Positions 22,650 through 34,977 of a stretch of 64,000 nt of DNA are shown here, one piece after another. Both the position numbers and the translations under genes were made by a program. The notes under the pieces are model-generated. The model saw only the letters and a program-made list of their open reading frames with translations, had not been told where the DNA came from and searched no databases. Positions within the stretch are counted from its first letter, which is position 1; every line of letters begins with the position of its first letter. Source of the stretch: Miscanthus floridulus (taxonomy: Eukaryota; Streptophyta; Magnoliopsida; Poales; Poaceae); NCBI RefSeq assembly GCF_019320115.1, contig NC_089586.1, positions 1,275,388 through 1,339,387 of the forward strand, in the 5' to 3' direction.

Positions 22650-24559
22650 AGGTGCACTTCATAGATGCTCAGCAGGTTGTGCAATAGGAGATAGTTATAG
22701 CTAGTATGTTTATCATCGACTCCCATCTAGTTTTGGTGTTGTTTGATTCTGGTGCATCACATTCCTTTATGAGCATGGGGTTTGTAGAGCGGCACAACTT
22801 ATCACTATTGGCTATACCATATGCCTATAAGATCCATACTACAGGTTCATAGATGTTCATCAATACTCACACGGATATAGTAAGTTTGGTATTAGCCACC
22901 CACACTTACCATCTATAGTTCATGATAATGCCTAGGCAAGGCATTGATGCTATTCTTAGAATGAACTGGTTGCGGGTGTATGGGGTAGTATTGGATATGC
23001 AGAGAAGAAGTGTGGAGTTACGGCTTCCTTCTTCTAAGGATAGGATGTCTCTTATTATACCCTTAGAACCAGTCTTACCTATTGTTGCCCATGCTAAAGT
23101 CGTTCCTGATCTTACCTCCATTCCGGTAGTATGTGAGTTCCTAGATGTTTTCCCTGAAGATCTTCTTGGATTGCCATCAGGCCATGAGGTAGAATTCTCC
23201 ATTGAGCTTGAGCCTAGTACTGCTCCTATCTCCAGACGTCCATACCACATGGCTCTAAGAGAACTAGCAGAAATGAAGAAGCAACTGGAAGAATTGATGG
23301 ACAAAGGTTTCATTCGTCCGAGTTCCTCACCATGGGGTTGCCCAGCCATTTTTGTGAAGAAGAAGGATGGTACTCTACGGATGTGTGTGGATTACTACCC
23401 CCTCAATGCGGTAACAGTTAAGAACAAGTATCCTTTGCCCCACATAAATACTCTATTCGATCAGCTAGCTGGAGCCAAGGTGTTCTCAAAGATTGATCTC
23501 AGATCAGGCTATCATCAGATCAAGATCAAGCCACATGATATACCAAAGACAGCCTTCTCTACTAGGTATGGACTGTATGAGTACCTAGTGATGTCTTTTG
23601 GTCTCACCAATGCCTTGGCCTTCTTCACGTACCTGATGAATTTAGTTTTCATGCCGGAACTGGATAAGTTTGTGGTGGTTTTCATTGATGACATCTTGAT
23701 CTATTCCAAGAATGATGAAGAGCATGCCCAACACCTCCGGATAGTACTGACTCAACTAAGGGAGCACAAGCTATATGCTAAGTTCAGCAAGTGCGAGTTT
23801 TGGTTAGATCGAGTGCAGTTTTTGGGGCATGTGTTGACCCCTGAAGGCGTTTCTATAGATCCTAGCAATGTGCAAGATGTATTACATTGGAAGTCTCCTA
23901 AGTCTGTGCACCAGATCTGTTAGTTCCTTGGTCTAGCTAGATATTATCGGCGTTTCATCCCTGATTTCTCCAAGATAGCCTAGCCCATGACCAAGCTACT
24001 CCAGAAAGAAGCTAAGTTTGATTTGAGCCTAGCTTGTGAAGAAGCTTTTCAATCTCTGAAGACTTTTCTGACCACTGCTCCTGTATTGGCTCAACCTGAT
24101 ATTGATAGACCCTTTGATGTATACTGTGATGCCTCGAAGATGGGGTTGGGGTGTGTGCTTATGCAAGATGGGCGTGTGATAGCTTAAGCTTCACGCCAAC
24201 TAAAGAAGCACGAGGTGAACTGCCCCACCCATGATTTAGAGCTAGCTGATGTAGTCCACTCTCTGAAGATTTGGAGGTATTACCTGTTGGGCAACAAAGT
24301 GCATATCTTTACAGACCACAAGAGCCTCAAGTATATTTTCACTCAGACCGAGTTGAACATGAGGCAAAAGAGATGGTTAGAATTAATAAAGAATTATAAT
24401 TTGGAAGTCCATTATCATCCAAGAAAGGCCAATGTGGTGGCTGATGCTTTGAGTCGTAAGTCGCATCAGGTTGAGGAAATACCCTTGTCGCTCCACCACA
24501 TAGAGGTGCTAGCTCATATTGCATTGACCTTAGAATTGCTGGAGCAGATTATTCGGGAA
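22650..24559 (+). pseudogene. Gypsy protease, reverse transcriptase and RNase H
   Basis: The protease site DSGASHSF starts at 22745. From 22922 a 333-codon open stretch carries the [51 protein letters not shown] and the catalytic box [12 protein letters not shown]. RNase H follows in the same frame (PFDVYCDASKMGLGCVL, then [11 protein letters not shown], and [10 protein letters not shown]), interrupted by TAG at 23921-23923, another TAG near 23982, and TAA at ~24185. The segment ends at 24559 in the GGGAA target site of copia-2. Apart from point nonsense changes the frame is intact. Confidence 0.92.
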
Positions 24560-26142
24560 TGAAAGGATCAAGATGCCCAAGAGGGGGGGTGAATTGGGCT
24601 AATTCTAAATTTTCTTGCAATAAACAAATCTTATGGTTAGCCCAATTAACCCCTTGTGCCTAGAAAAGTGTTTCTATTGATTTAACGCACAACGGACTAG
24701 CAACCTATGTTCCAAACTTACTCTAGCATAGCAATTCTATGAATGTAAAGACAAGTATTGAATTGCTCAAAGTAAATGCTCAAAGTAAATACTCAAAGTA
24801 AATAGAGAGAGAGGAACGCGGCGATGTTTTGTCGAGGTATCGGAGAGTCACCACTCCCCACTAGTCCTCGTTGGAGCACCCACGCAAGGGTGTAGCTCCC
24901 CCTTGATCCACGCAAGGATCAAGTGCTCTCTACGGGTTGATTCTTCGACACTCCATCGCGGCGAATCACCCAAAGCCGCTCACAACTTGAGTTGGGTCAC
25001 CCACAAGCCCCGCTGGGTGATCACCAAGCTCTCAATCACCACCAAGCCTTCTAGGTGATGGCGATCACCAAGAGTAACAAGCACGAACTCTCACTTGACC
25101 ACGCGAAGCCTAATGAGAAGATGGATGCACACTTTGCTACTCTTGATTCACTAATGAGGCTACTCTCTTGGATTCTCAAATCTCAATCACCTCACTAGGA
25201 CCTTGCTCTTCTTGGTACTCACAAACGTGTTTCTCAGCTGTTGGAATGAGCAAAAGTCACTCCACACATGAGTGGAGCTTCTATTTATAAGGCAACCTGA
25301 AAAATGAACTGTTATGAGCTTCTGCGGGGTGACTGGACGCTCCAGTCGTGTTGACCGAACGCTCTGGTCAGTTCAACCCATGAACCAGTGAAAATGTGTT
25401 GACTGGACGCTGGCAAGGTCCGGTCACCACTGACCGAACGTGTCCGGTCGCATTAAACCCTTACTAGAACCTTACTGGACTCGATCGAACGTTGAACCCC
25501 CAGGGTCCGGTCAGTACTAACCGGACGCGTCCAGTCGTAGATTCCCTACTCTGGACCTTACTAGAGTCGATCGGATGCTGCCTTTCAGCGTCCGGTCACT
25601 TGACCTCTCCAGTGTCCGATCGCACCGAACGCAGTCTGTTGATCAAATGAACTGCCCGGACCCTGCGGCCAGCGTCCGGTCACACCGGGGCCAGCGTCCG
25701 GTCAGCATTTGACCCTCTATTCACTTCCAACTCTCAATCATATATGAATGAAGTTTGCTCCAAAGGATCTTAGGCATTCATAGGAGCTATCTAGAGCTAG
25801 TTTTAACAAGTGTGCACCACACCTAACTCACTAGACTCACCTAGGTCAAGCTACCCGTCCATACACCCCTTAATAGTATGGCCAAAGGAAAAACAAAGTC
25901 CTAAACTACTCTAAGTGTCACTCCAACTCCAATCGACACTTAGAACTAGTCATCCTTAACCTTGTCGTCCATCCTTTGAAAACCGAAATGATTTCCATCG
26001 TAGGGGCATGACAACTTTGATTGCCCAATTGATCTCCATTACCATGACCTAACTTACTTGTCTCTGCAAAACACACGTTAGTTGTAGTAATCTTGTATTG
26101 TCATTAACCACCAAAACCCAACTAGGGGCCTAGATGCTTTCA
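24560..26142 (-). repeat. copia-2 3' LTR
   Basis: This 1,583-bp LTR runs TGAAAGGATC...GATGCTTTCA on plus. It is identical in length to 37419-39001, with scattered, mostly transition differences. Minus-strand TATAAATAG at 25281-25290 is preceded by a CCGGACGC-type motif array (25325-25710). This is the U3 promoter layout described in the findings. Confidence 0.95.
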
Positions 26143-26160
26143 ATCTCCCCCTTTTTGGTG
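26143..26160 (-). promoter_or_regulatory. copia-2 polypurine tract
   Basis: On minus, CCAAAAAGGGGGAGAT directly precedes the 3' LTR (which begins TGAAAGCATC in element sense). It primes plus-strand DNA synthesis. Confidence 0.9.
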
Positions 26161-26637
26161 ATTGATGACAATACCACCTCGAGTATCTGAAAGAGTGAGG
26201 TTTTTGACGGGCTTGGTTCATATAAGCTTTTGTCGATAAGAACAAAAGTGTTAGTCAAGCTTATATGACCCAAGCCAACACAATGTACTCAAAGGATATG
26301 AATTAAGCATGAGTACAAGTAGCAAAGCTCATTTGCATCAAAGTATAAACGCAAAAGCAAAGACAAATGAGCATAACACAAGTGATATGACGTATAAATA
26401 ATGCAAAGTAGAGAGCACACATGTCATATATCACAATCACGTAGGTATCACTATCACATAGATATAATAATATGCACAAAAGTAACACATGAATGTATAA
26501 AAGTAATAGTGTATCACACAGATAGAACTCTAAATGTATATAGTATGCTAATAATAGATAACTAGCTCCCCCTAAAAGTCGCTCCCCCTGACTCTACATA
26601 CTCGAACCCTCTCCCCCTTTGGCATCAAACACCAAAA

Positions 26638-28276
26638 CCTAAGGGTCGGTCGGCGGGGCTGCAGCAGACGAGCCAGGCACTGAGGTATGAGGAGCAAGCT
26701 AAAACTGGGCGCCATCATCATCTAACCCTGAGCTCTGAACTGACTGACCCTCTGTGGCTGGCAATGTCTCTAAAGTAGTCTAGGTCTAAGCTAGGGCAGG
26801 TGCTGCTTGTGATGCTGCTGGGACATCTATCGTAGGATCTGACAAGGCGACAGACGAGGGGAGCCTCTGAGTAGTCACAGCGACTGGGGCTGCTATAGAA
26901 GGACCGGCGGTATGCATATGAGGCAGTGTAGGCATGCCGATCAACTCACTGAAGGATGCTCCAAGACTCCTAGAGACTAACGTGTCAAGCATGAATAGCG
27001 AGGGTGGCTGCTCCGGTGAGAAGCCCATGTGATTGGAGTGAACTGCGGGGCAACCACTGGTGAGGACAACCACTAGGACACCTGAACTATGGGTGAAGCA
27101 AAAGGAGCTGGAGGCTGTCCCAGACCCTGAAGCCCATTGGGCTATATAGCTGGAGTCGTCAAAGTGGTGGCAGGCTGAGCAAGCTGGGGCGAAGGCTGTG
27201 GCAGTGGGGCCCCAAGTGCTATCACTACATGCTGCATAAATCCCATAAGCTGCTGCTGCATGAGTAACTTCTGATGATGCATCTATTGCTGCTGCTGCTG
27301 GAGGAGCTATTACTGCCGCTAGAACTCGTCCTGATGAGCCTAAAACTATGCGAAGTTGGCAGCCGTCTCCTGAGCCTGATGTGCCTGATCCTGCTGCATC
27401 CGCTCAAGAATAGCAATCAACGCGGGGTCCGTCTATGGTGCAGGTGGAGCTGAGCTAGAACTGCCGGCCTCTGCATCGTGTCTGCGTGGAGGCATCTGAG
27501 GAATCGGCTGATAATCATCATCCGAACTGTCACTGGACTCGGTCATCTCCTGCTGTGCCTCAAGCTGCTGCTCATCAGTAGTGGCTATGCCTCTGATGAT
27601 CTCGTCCTGCTGAGCTGCTGACTCTAGAATATCTGGACAATGACTGGGCTGAGCGGGTGCCTGTGGTGTGATGTGCCTGATCCTTTGTGCCATGTTATAT
27701 GCTGGAAACTTAGTAGTGGCACCTCTGTATTCTACAACCATCTCAGGGGTCCAAACCTGCACAGACTAGAGCATTAGGAATGTAATCCAATGTGCATATG
27801 AAAGTTGTCTGCGACCCTTGAAGCCCTTAGCAATAGTATCCTCCATCTCTGATAGAAGGAGGTCCCAAATGTCGAACACGGTCTGCTGCATCAGGGCATT
27901 AAGGAGCCAGAGCTATAAGCGAGTCAGACCCTCCTTATATCCCAACCTGGGAAGTAGTGTCCTCCTAATAATGGCCTCTAGCACTCGCGCTGTAGGAGTA
28001 AGGTCACTGGGGTTCCTCCTCGACCCCTCACCAAAGGGCTCCTTGAAGCAATGGCACACAAGATCTATAGGGCACCAACCCTCCATGAGGGCGCCTAGGA
28101 GGCTCCTGCTATCCATAGCATACCTCATGCAATCTCGCTGTCTCTGCGTCGGGGTACTTGCACTTCTTGGATGTCACCTACTTCGTTGCCTTGCGTTTCG
28201 ATCCTGTAGGCTGCCAAGGCGGGGGCCTCCGATCATCATCTCCTGGACCACCACCAACATTCTTTGTGCGAGCCAT
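26638..28276 (-). pseudogene. copia-2 extra ORF between pol and 3' LTR (MARTK ORF), decayed
   Basis: From the ATG at 28276 the minus strand reads MARTKNVGGGPGDDDRRPPP and then continues through stop codons. Open segments follow at 27433-27762 (QRIRHITPQAPAQPSHCPDI, an SSDSSDDDYQPIPQMPPRRH stretch) and 26786-27073, with a Gln-rich part near 27270. SIRE-type elements often carry an additional ORF here, sometimes called env-like. I see no signal peptide or clear membrane anchor, so I do not call it env. Function is unknown. At least five nonsense codons make it inactive here. It seems to have its own upstream leader and promoter-like array. Confidence 0.55.
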
Positions 28277-29062
28277 CTGATCTGACAAGAAGATGAACTA
28301 CCATTGACGAAGATCAACTGTTAAACTAACACTCCCGAGGCTTGGCCTTGATCCTTACTCGCGAGCTTAGCTCCGAGTTGACTAACAACTGCCACAAGAA
28401 TCTCAACGGCACCGACTCGCTGCATGATGGAATAGATGGATATACAAATAAATACAATATATCTAATAGATGCAAAAGCCCTAGGAAGCAAGCAATGTAG
28501 GAACATAATTGAGACGATGGGCTTTCTACCTGACAAACCAGCGATTCAAGAGAAGAAGAGACGTGTCACGTGGGGGAAACCTCGGAACCGACTAGGGTTA
28601 GGGTAGATCAAAAGCCCTGAATGATTTGAAATCAATGCATTGCAATTTGATCTAGGTCACAAGCAAATCAAAATTGGAACAATGGTCTGGCCTTACTAAT
28701 GAGGAGGTAGGGCTAGGGCACTAGAAATGGCCTTGAGTGGCGCTCGGTGCCTAGGAGCCGACGGTGGCACACGCGGGCGACGACGGCGTGGCGAGGTGCT
28801 TGGCTGCGGGCTCGGCTACGGCGGCGCGGTGGCTTGGGCATAGGAGGCATGCTGTGGCTTGGGCACGGGAGGCACACGGTGGCTAGGGCGCATGGTGAGG
28901 CATGGTGGCATGCGAGGCTGGCGCAAGGTGCTCGGCGGTGTGGGCAAGGGAGCTACTATGGCGAGCTTGAGGCGGAGCGCGGTCGCGGGAGGCGTGGAGG
29001 AGCTGCGGCAGTGCTGGCTAGGGCTTAGCGAGATGCAGGGCAAAGGGGTATGGCTGGATTAG
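28277..29062 (-). other. GC-rich leader-like region of copia-2 extra ORF
   Basis: Between a TATA-like box (29063-29072) and the ATG at 28276 lies ~790 bp. The first 350 bp (28740-29060) are very GC-rich, unlike the rest of the element, and resemble a grass 5' leader. The remainder is AT-richer, possibly an intron. No coding is assigned. Confidence 0.4.
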
Positions 29063-29430
29063 ATTAAATAGGTCCCCCAATGCAACAGATAAGGAAACAG
29101 AAAAAGAGTCCTGATGCCGTGCAAAATCCACTGACCGGACGCTCCGGTGGTAGCGACCGGACGCTACCACCCAGCGTCTGGTTGATTCCAGAGAGGTCCA
29201 ATTCCTCTGGAATCACGACCGGACATGTCCGGTGGTCCATGACCAGACGTAGGCAGGGTCCGGTCAGTATAGCCTGTTTCTTCTTCAAATGACCGGACGT
29301 TGGATCCATTCCTAACCGAACGCACAAACACAGCGTTCGGTCACTCCTTCTGCTGCAGTTCACCTCCTGTGAACTGACTGGATGCTAGACAGCAGCGTCC
29401 GGTGCAGTGTCCGATGGTCCTTTTCCATCA
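29063..29430 (-). promoter_or_regulatory. Internal promoter-like module: CCGGACGC array plus TATA box
   Basis: On minus, degenerate GACCGGACGC / GCGTCCGGTC units fill 29130-29410 and are followed, ~58 bp downstream, by CTATTTAAT. The same arrangement (array, 35-60 bp gap, TATA box) is present in the U3 of the four SIRE-type LTRs in the window. The flanking sequence is not otherwise like the LTR. Confidence 0.5.
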
Positions 29431-29849
29431 AATCTTCAAAGTTCCTTCGCGCTGCTTGTTCCCAATCAAGTCCCAACTTGAATAAGATCCAAATAAACAC
29501 CAATTGGGACTGATGTGAGTGACCTCTCTTAAACCCTCATATTTTTCAAAATATTTTGCCTTAGGCTATAATTCTGTTTAAGAAAATAGACAATAAGAGG
29601 GCAAATGGAACAAAACGATAAAACAACATCCATGCATACGCAATACTTTGTAAGTAAATCTAGTTGCTTGTCAAGTTTGATCCAAGGTTAAGCTTCTTCA
29701 CACGCTTTTCGGCGGTTATCTTAACCATGTTAGACACGCCCTATATGCATTGCCAAAAATTAAACATGTTATATATCACAATGAATGCAAGGGACAACAC
29801 AAGCCCAATTTTTAATGAAGTTGCTAAAGTCAAGTACATTGAGCTCATT

Positions 29850-30391
29850 TCATAATCTACAAAATGTAGTCTCATCTAGCGGTTTAGTGAAGATATCCGC
29901 TACTTGATCTTCAGTTCTTACATCTTCTAGAGATATATCATTTTTAGCAACATGATCTCTTAGAAAGTGATGGTGGATATCTATGTGCTTGGTGCGAGAG
30001 TGTTGAACCAGATTATTTGTAAGTTTTACCGCACTTTCATTGTCACACAAAAGAGATACTTTTTCTAGAACTACACCATAGTCTAGCAAAGTTTGTTTCA
30101 TGTATAAAATTTGTGCACAACAAGCACCCGCGACAATATATTCCGCTTCGGTGGTGGACAAAGCCACACTATTTTGTTTCTTGGAGGACCAAGACACAAG
30201 TGATCTACCAAGCAAATGGCACCCTCCGGATGTGCTCTTTCTATCCACTTTGCATCTGGCATAATCCAAATTGGAATAGCCAACTAATTCAAATATAGCT
30301 CCTTTGGGATACCAAAGACCAATGCTTGGTGTGTGCTTAAGATACCTAAGATTCTTTTTACGGCAATTAAATGTGTTTCCTTAGGACTAGC
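29850..30391 (-). pseudogene. copia-2 RNase H
   Basis: On minus, after a TAA where CAA (Gln) is expected (~30390) and a one-base deletion near 30355, the frame reads DYARCKVDRKSTSGGCHLLG, LVSWSSKKQNSVALSTTEAE, LLCDNESAVKL, HSRTKHIDIHHHFLRDHV and VADIFTKPLDE. These are the full copia RNase H motifs. Downstream, 29431-29849 shows no further domain. Confidence 0.92.
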
Positions 30392-31342
30392 TTAAAATCT
30401 AGCACACATACACACACTAAACATAATGTCGGGCCTAGATGTAGTTAAATATAACAAGCTACCAATCATGGAACGGTAGAGAGTTTGATCAACCGGGTTA
30501 CCTCCCTCATCTAGGTCGAGATGTCCATTGGTAGGCATTGGTGTTTTGATTGGCTTACATTCATCCATCTTGAATCTCTTGAGAAGATCTTTTGTGTATT
30601 TCTCTTGAGAGATGAAGATGCCTTCTTTCATTTGCTTGACTTGAAAACAAAGAAAGAATATAAGCTCACCAATCATGGACATCTCAAACTCCTTCGACAT
30701 CAATTCACCAAATTCTTTGCATGAGTCTTCATTTAATGATCCAAAGATGATATCATCAACATACACTTGACAAATGAAGATACGCCCATCAAGCTTCTTG
30801 GTGAATAGTGTGGTGTTGACCTTCCCAATGGTGAAGCCCTTCTCAATGAGGAAGTCCCGAAGGCGCTCATACCAAGCTCTTAGGGCTTGCTTAAGCCCAT
30901 ATAGTACCTTGGACAACCTATAAACATGATTAGGATATCTAGGGTCTTCAAACCCGGGAGGTTGATCAACATAGACTAGTTCATTAATAAAGCCATTTAA
31001 AAATACACTTTTCACATCCATTTGATATAGTTTCATTTCATGATGTGATGCATATGCAAGTAGGATACGGATGGCTTCTAATCTTGCAACCGGTGCAAAG
31101 GTCTCTCCAAAATCCAAACCTTCAACTTGGGAGAACCCCTTTGCAACTAGTCTTGCCTTGTTCCTCACAACAACACCTTGATCATCTTGCTTGTTGCGGA
31201 ACACCCACTTTGTTCCAATGACTCTTACACCTTTTGGTCGCTCTTCAAGAGTCCAAACTTCATTGCGAGTAAAGTTGTTCAACTCTTCATGCATGGCATT
31301 GATCCAATCCGGATCTTTAAGAGCTTCTTCTACCTTTGGTAG
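30392..31342 (-). pseudogene. copia-2 reverse transcriptase
   Basis: A long open frame on minus reads [95 protein letters not shown] and the catalytic [11 protein letters not shown] box, ending near CMCARF. Only the junction with the integrase tail (one extra base near 31340) and the stop before RNase H break pol, so the RT domain itself appears intact. Confidence 0.93.
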
Positions 31343-32137
31343 GCTCATAGCAAGAGACAAAAGAGTGATGAGCAATAAATGAAGTGAGTTTTTGAGATCG
31401 AGTCATTACACCCTTTGATGGACTCCCTATGATGAGATCTTGTGGATGATCTTGTAGAAGAGGTGTATTTCTTCTATTGACCACTTGAGGAGGAGGTTGT
31501 GGAGCATCAACATCTTGTGCTTGTACCACCATTTGCTCATGGGAGATATGAGTATCTTCATTTTCTACTCTCTCATCTTTTTCACCATCTTCTGGCACAC
31601 TTGATGAAGAAGGTTGATCAATGACTTGTACATCATCTTTATCATCTTTTGGCTTGATGTCTCCCACTGGAATATTCTTCATAGCCTCCCTCAATGGTTC
31701 ATCACCTACATCATCAAGATTCTCATGTGCTCCTTGGGAGCCGTTAGATTCATCAAATTCCACATCATATGTTTCTTCAACCAAGCCGATGGCATGATTA
31801 AATACTCTATATGCTTTGGACTTTGATGAGTAACCAATAAGAAAACCAATATCACAACGTCTTTGGAACTTCCCTAGGTGTTGCCACTTCTTGTAGATGT
31901 AGCATTTGCAATCAAACACCCTAAAGGAGACATCCGGCTTCTTCCCATTGAGCAACTCATAAGGAGTCTTGCTAAGAAACTTTTGAAGGAATAGGCAGTT
32001 TGATGCATAACATGCGGTGTTGATTGCTTCCGCCTATAGAGATTCAAGGGTGTTGTACTCATCTAGCATTGTCCTTGCAAGAGTGATCAAAGTCCGGTTC
32101 TTCCTCTCAACTACACCATTTTGTTGAGGAGTATAGG
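31343..32137 (-). pseudogene. copia-2 integrase C-terminal part
   Basis: Resumes after the solo LTR with TPQQNGVVERKNRTLITLAR, which holds the catalytic Glu. A TAG near 32035 follows, then CYASNCLFLQKFLSKTPYEL, CDIGFLIGYSSKSKAYRVFN and an acidic, Ser-rich linker before RT. The frame shifts by one near 31340 into RT. The 5' side ends at the ATAGG target duplication. Confidence 0.9.
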
Positions 32138-34050
32138 TGAAAGCTCTAGTTTGGTTTTGGTGAATTGATGAAACCCTAAGTGCTAACCTAGTTTATCAAG
32201 TGCTCATGACATAGGTAGCACACTTCAAGTAGAAGAAGCTAATGAAGATCATAGCATGACAATGGTGATGGCATGGCGATGATCAAGGGCTTAAACTTGA
32301 AATGAAGAAAGAGAAAAACATAAAGCTCAAGGCAAAGGTATAAACCATAGGAGCTATTTTGTTTTAGTGATCAAGACACTTAGAGAGTGTGATCACATTT
32401 AGGTTTGATAGCCGTACTATTAAGAGGGGTGAAACTCATATCGGAATGCGGTTATCAAAGTGCCACTAGATGCTCTAACTCATTGCATATGCATTTAGGA
32501 TCTAGTGGAGTGCTAACACCCTTGATAACATTTGTGAAAATATGCTAACACATGTGCACAAGGTGTTTGCACAAGGTGTTTGTAGGGTTGAGATGGGTTA
32601 GTGGATTCGGCGCTTTTGGAAAAATGAAATGTCTATTTTCTATTACGCCTGATGCAAAATTCTTGGTGATTGACACATTTGAGCAAGGGTGAAGAAGTTA
32701 GAGTTGAAATGGAGGTGGTCGAAATGATGCTGGCGTCGGTCTACTGACCGGACGCTAGGTCACTCAGCGACCGGACGCTGAAAGGTTGCGTCCGGTCGAG
32801 CTGTCAGACGGCACAGTGGGTAGGGTTGAGCACCGGACGCTGGTCTGCATCTAGTCAAGGTGGACCGGACGCGTCCGGTCGAAAAAACATGCCTCGGGGA
32901 GCTTACTGGAAATGACCGGGCGCTGGGGCTTCAGCGTCCGGTCAGTTTTGACCGGAGCGTCCGGTCAGCTTCGTAGCCGTTGGAATCTGACGAATAGCAT
33001 TTGAAGCTGGTGACGCGTGGCGTCCGTCGGGCGACCGGACGCTGAGGGCCAGCGTCCGGTCAGTATGACCGGAGCATCCGGTCAAGAGCGCATTTTGCCC
33101 AGTGAATGGGTATAATGGCTCTATTTGATGGGGGCTCTATTTATAGCCCCATGGCCGGCTGTGGCTCAGATCTTTGGTCATTTTCACTGACATAGCAACC
33201 TTGTGAGCTAAGCCAAAGCCCTCCCACTCATCTACATCATTGATTCATTATCATAGTGAGATTGGGAGTGATCCAAGTGCATTGCTTGAGTGATTGCATC
33301 TAGAGGCACTTAGTGATCGTGGTTCGCTGCGGATTTCGCTTGTTACTCTTGGTGGTTGCCGCCACCTAGACGGCTTGGAGCAGCGAGGATCGTCGAGCGG
33401 AGGTGGTGATTGTCTCCGGCTCCAATCGTGGTGATTGTGAGGGGTTCTTGACCTTTGCCCGGTGGAGCGCCAAAAGGTACTCTAGTGGATTGCTCGTGGC
33501 TTGTGTGATCCTCATCTTGTGTTGGTTGTGCAACATCCTATTGAGGGTTTGGCGTGTGAAGCCAATTAGCGCGTGAACCTCCAAGTGAGTGAATCGCTAC
33601 AACGAGGACTAGCTTGCCGGCAAGCAAGTGAACCTCGGTAAAAAATCATTGTCTTCATCATTGATTCCAAGGTGATTGGTCATCATTGTTATTCATCTTC
33701 GTGATTGATTGGTTCATTCATCTACACGGCGGTATAACCCTTTTGATCACTCTCTTTACTTTACCGCAAACTAGTTGACAAGCTCTTTAGTGTAGCTAGT
33801 TGTGAGAGCTTGCATGCTTGGTTGGTATGGCTCTTTAGTTAGCCTTTGAGAGCACACTAACACAGGGTAGTGTCATTGCTCTTGTGTGAATTGACACTAT
33901 CTAAACTAGAATTGTGGTAGGTGGCTTGCATTTTGAGTAGGCTAGCGCAACACTCGCTTCGCCTCATAATTGTCTAACCATTTGGTTAAGTGTTGTTGTA
34001 GAAATTTTTATTAGGCTATTCACCCCTCCTCTAGCCATTAGGACCTTTCA
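32138..34050 (+). mobile_element. Solo LTR, SIRE/Maximus-type, inserted in copia-2 integrase
   Basis: This 1,913-bp unit begins TGAAAGCTCT and ends AGGACCTTTCA, flanked by ATAGG at 32133-32137 and 34051-34055. It is the same family as 14165-16050, opposite orientation. A motif array (32745-33085; five CCGGACGC and five GCGTCCGGT copies) lies ~50 bp upstream of CTATTTATAG (33137-33146). It separates the second catalytic Asp of the host integrase from its Glu. Confidence 0.94.
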
Positions 34051-34977
34051 ATAGGTTGTGGAGACTTCATGCTTGATCCCAACTTCATCACAATAAGCTT
34101 CAATGTTTGTGTTGTGAAATTCTTTTCCGTTGTCACTTCTTATCTTCTTGAGCTTCACTTCAAATTCATTTTGAGCTCTCTTGGCAAACTTCTTGAAGCA
34201 AGATGCAACTTTGGATTTGTCATGAAGGAAGAATACCCATGTATACCTTGAATAGTCATCAACAATCATAAGACAATAGAGATTCCCTCCCAAACTCTTG
34301 GATGTTGTTGGTCCAAACAAATCCATGTGTAGGAGTTCTAGCACTCTTGTGGTTGACATGAAAGCTTTGGTTGGATGAGTATTTGCAACTTGCTTGCCGG
34401 CTTGACATGTACTACAAAGCTTGTCCTTCTCAAACTTTACATCCTTCAACCCTCTCACCAAATCATTCTTCATAAGCTTCTTGAGTGAGCTCATCCCAAC
34501 ATGAGCAAGTCTTCTATGCCATAGCCACCCAAGTGTTGTTTAGGTGAATAGGCAAGTCTTTAAATTTGTATCTTCGGAGGTGAAGTCCACTAGATATAAG
34601 TTGTTGTATCTAAATCCATTGAATATCACTTGATTGTCATCTACCTTGGATACAACAACCTCCTTCTCAGTGAACAAGCATTGGAAGCCAAGATCACACA
34701 ATTGTCCAACGGATAGCAAGTTGAAGCTCAATGAAGCAACATAGAGCACATTGGAGATGGAATGATCATTTGATATTGCCACTTTGCCCAATCATTTAAC
34801 CTTGCCCTTTGAGTTATCTCCAAATGTTATTTTCTCTTGTCCAGCTACCTCTTCATCTAGTGAGGTGAACATACGAGGATCACCGGTCATATGTTGAGTG
34901 CAACCACTATCAATAACCCAATGACTTCCACCGGTCTTGTAGTTCACCTAAACATAAGAGATTCAAGCTTTAGGAAT
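34051..34977 (-). pseudogene. copia-2 protease and integrase N-terminal part
   Basis: Following gag on minus, the protease reads GSHWVIDSGCTQHMTGD (DSG active site), then a TGA near 34795, then VAISNDHSISNVLYV and FNLLSVGQLCDLGF. After a TAG near 34540 come the pre-integrase WHRRLAHVGMSSLKKL with HLC-type zinc motif (DKLCSTCQAGKQ), HMDLFGPTTSKSLGG (first Asp), MIVDDYSRYTWVFFL and IRSDNGKEFHN (second Asp). It ends EVSTTY at the solo LTR. Confidence 0.92.

Noticed and set aside
22385..22726. 113-codon minus ORF
   Set aside because: Antisense of the gypsy gag zinc-knuckle region.
26638..28276. Calling the copia-2 extra ORF an env gene
   Set aside because: No signal peptide, fusion peptide or membrane anchor could be seen, so only position supports it.
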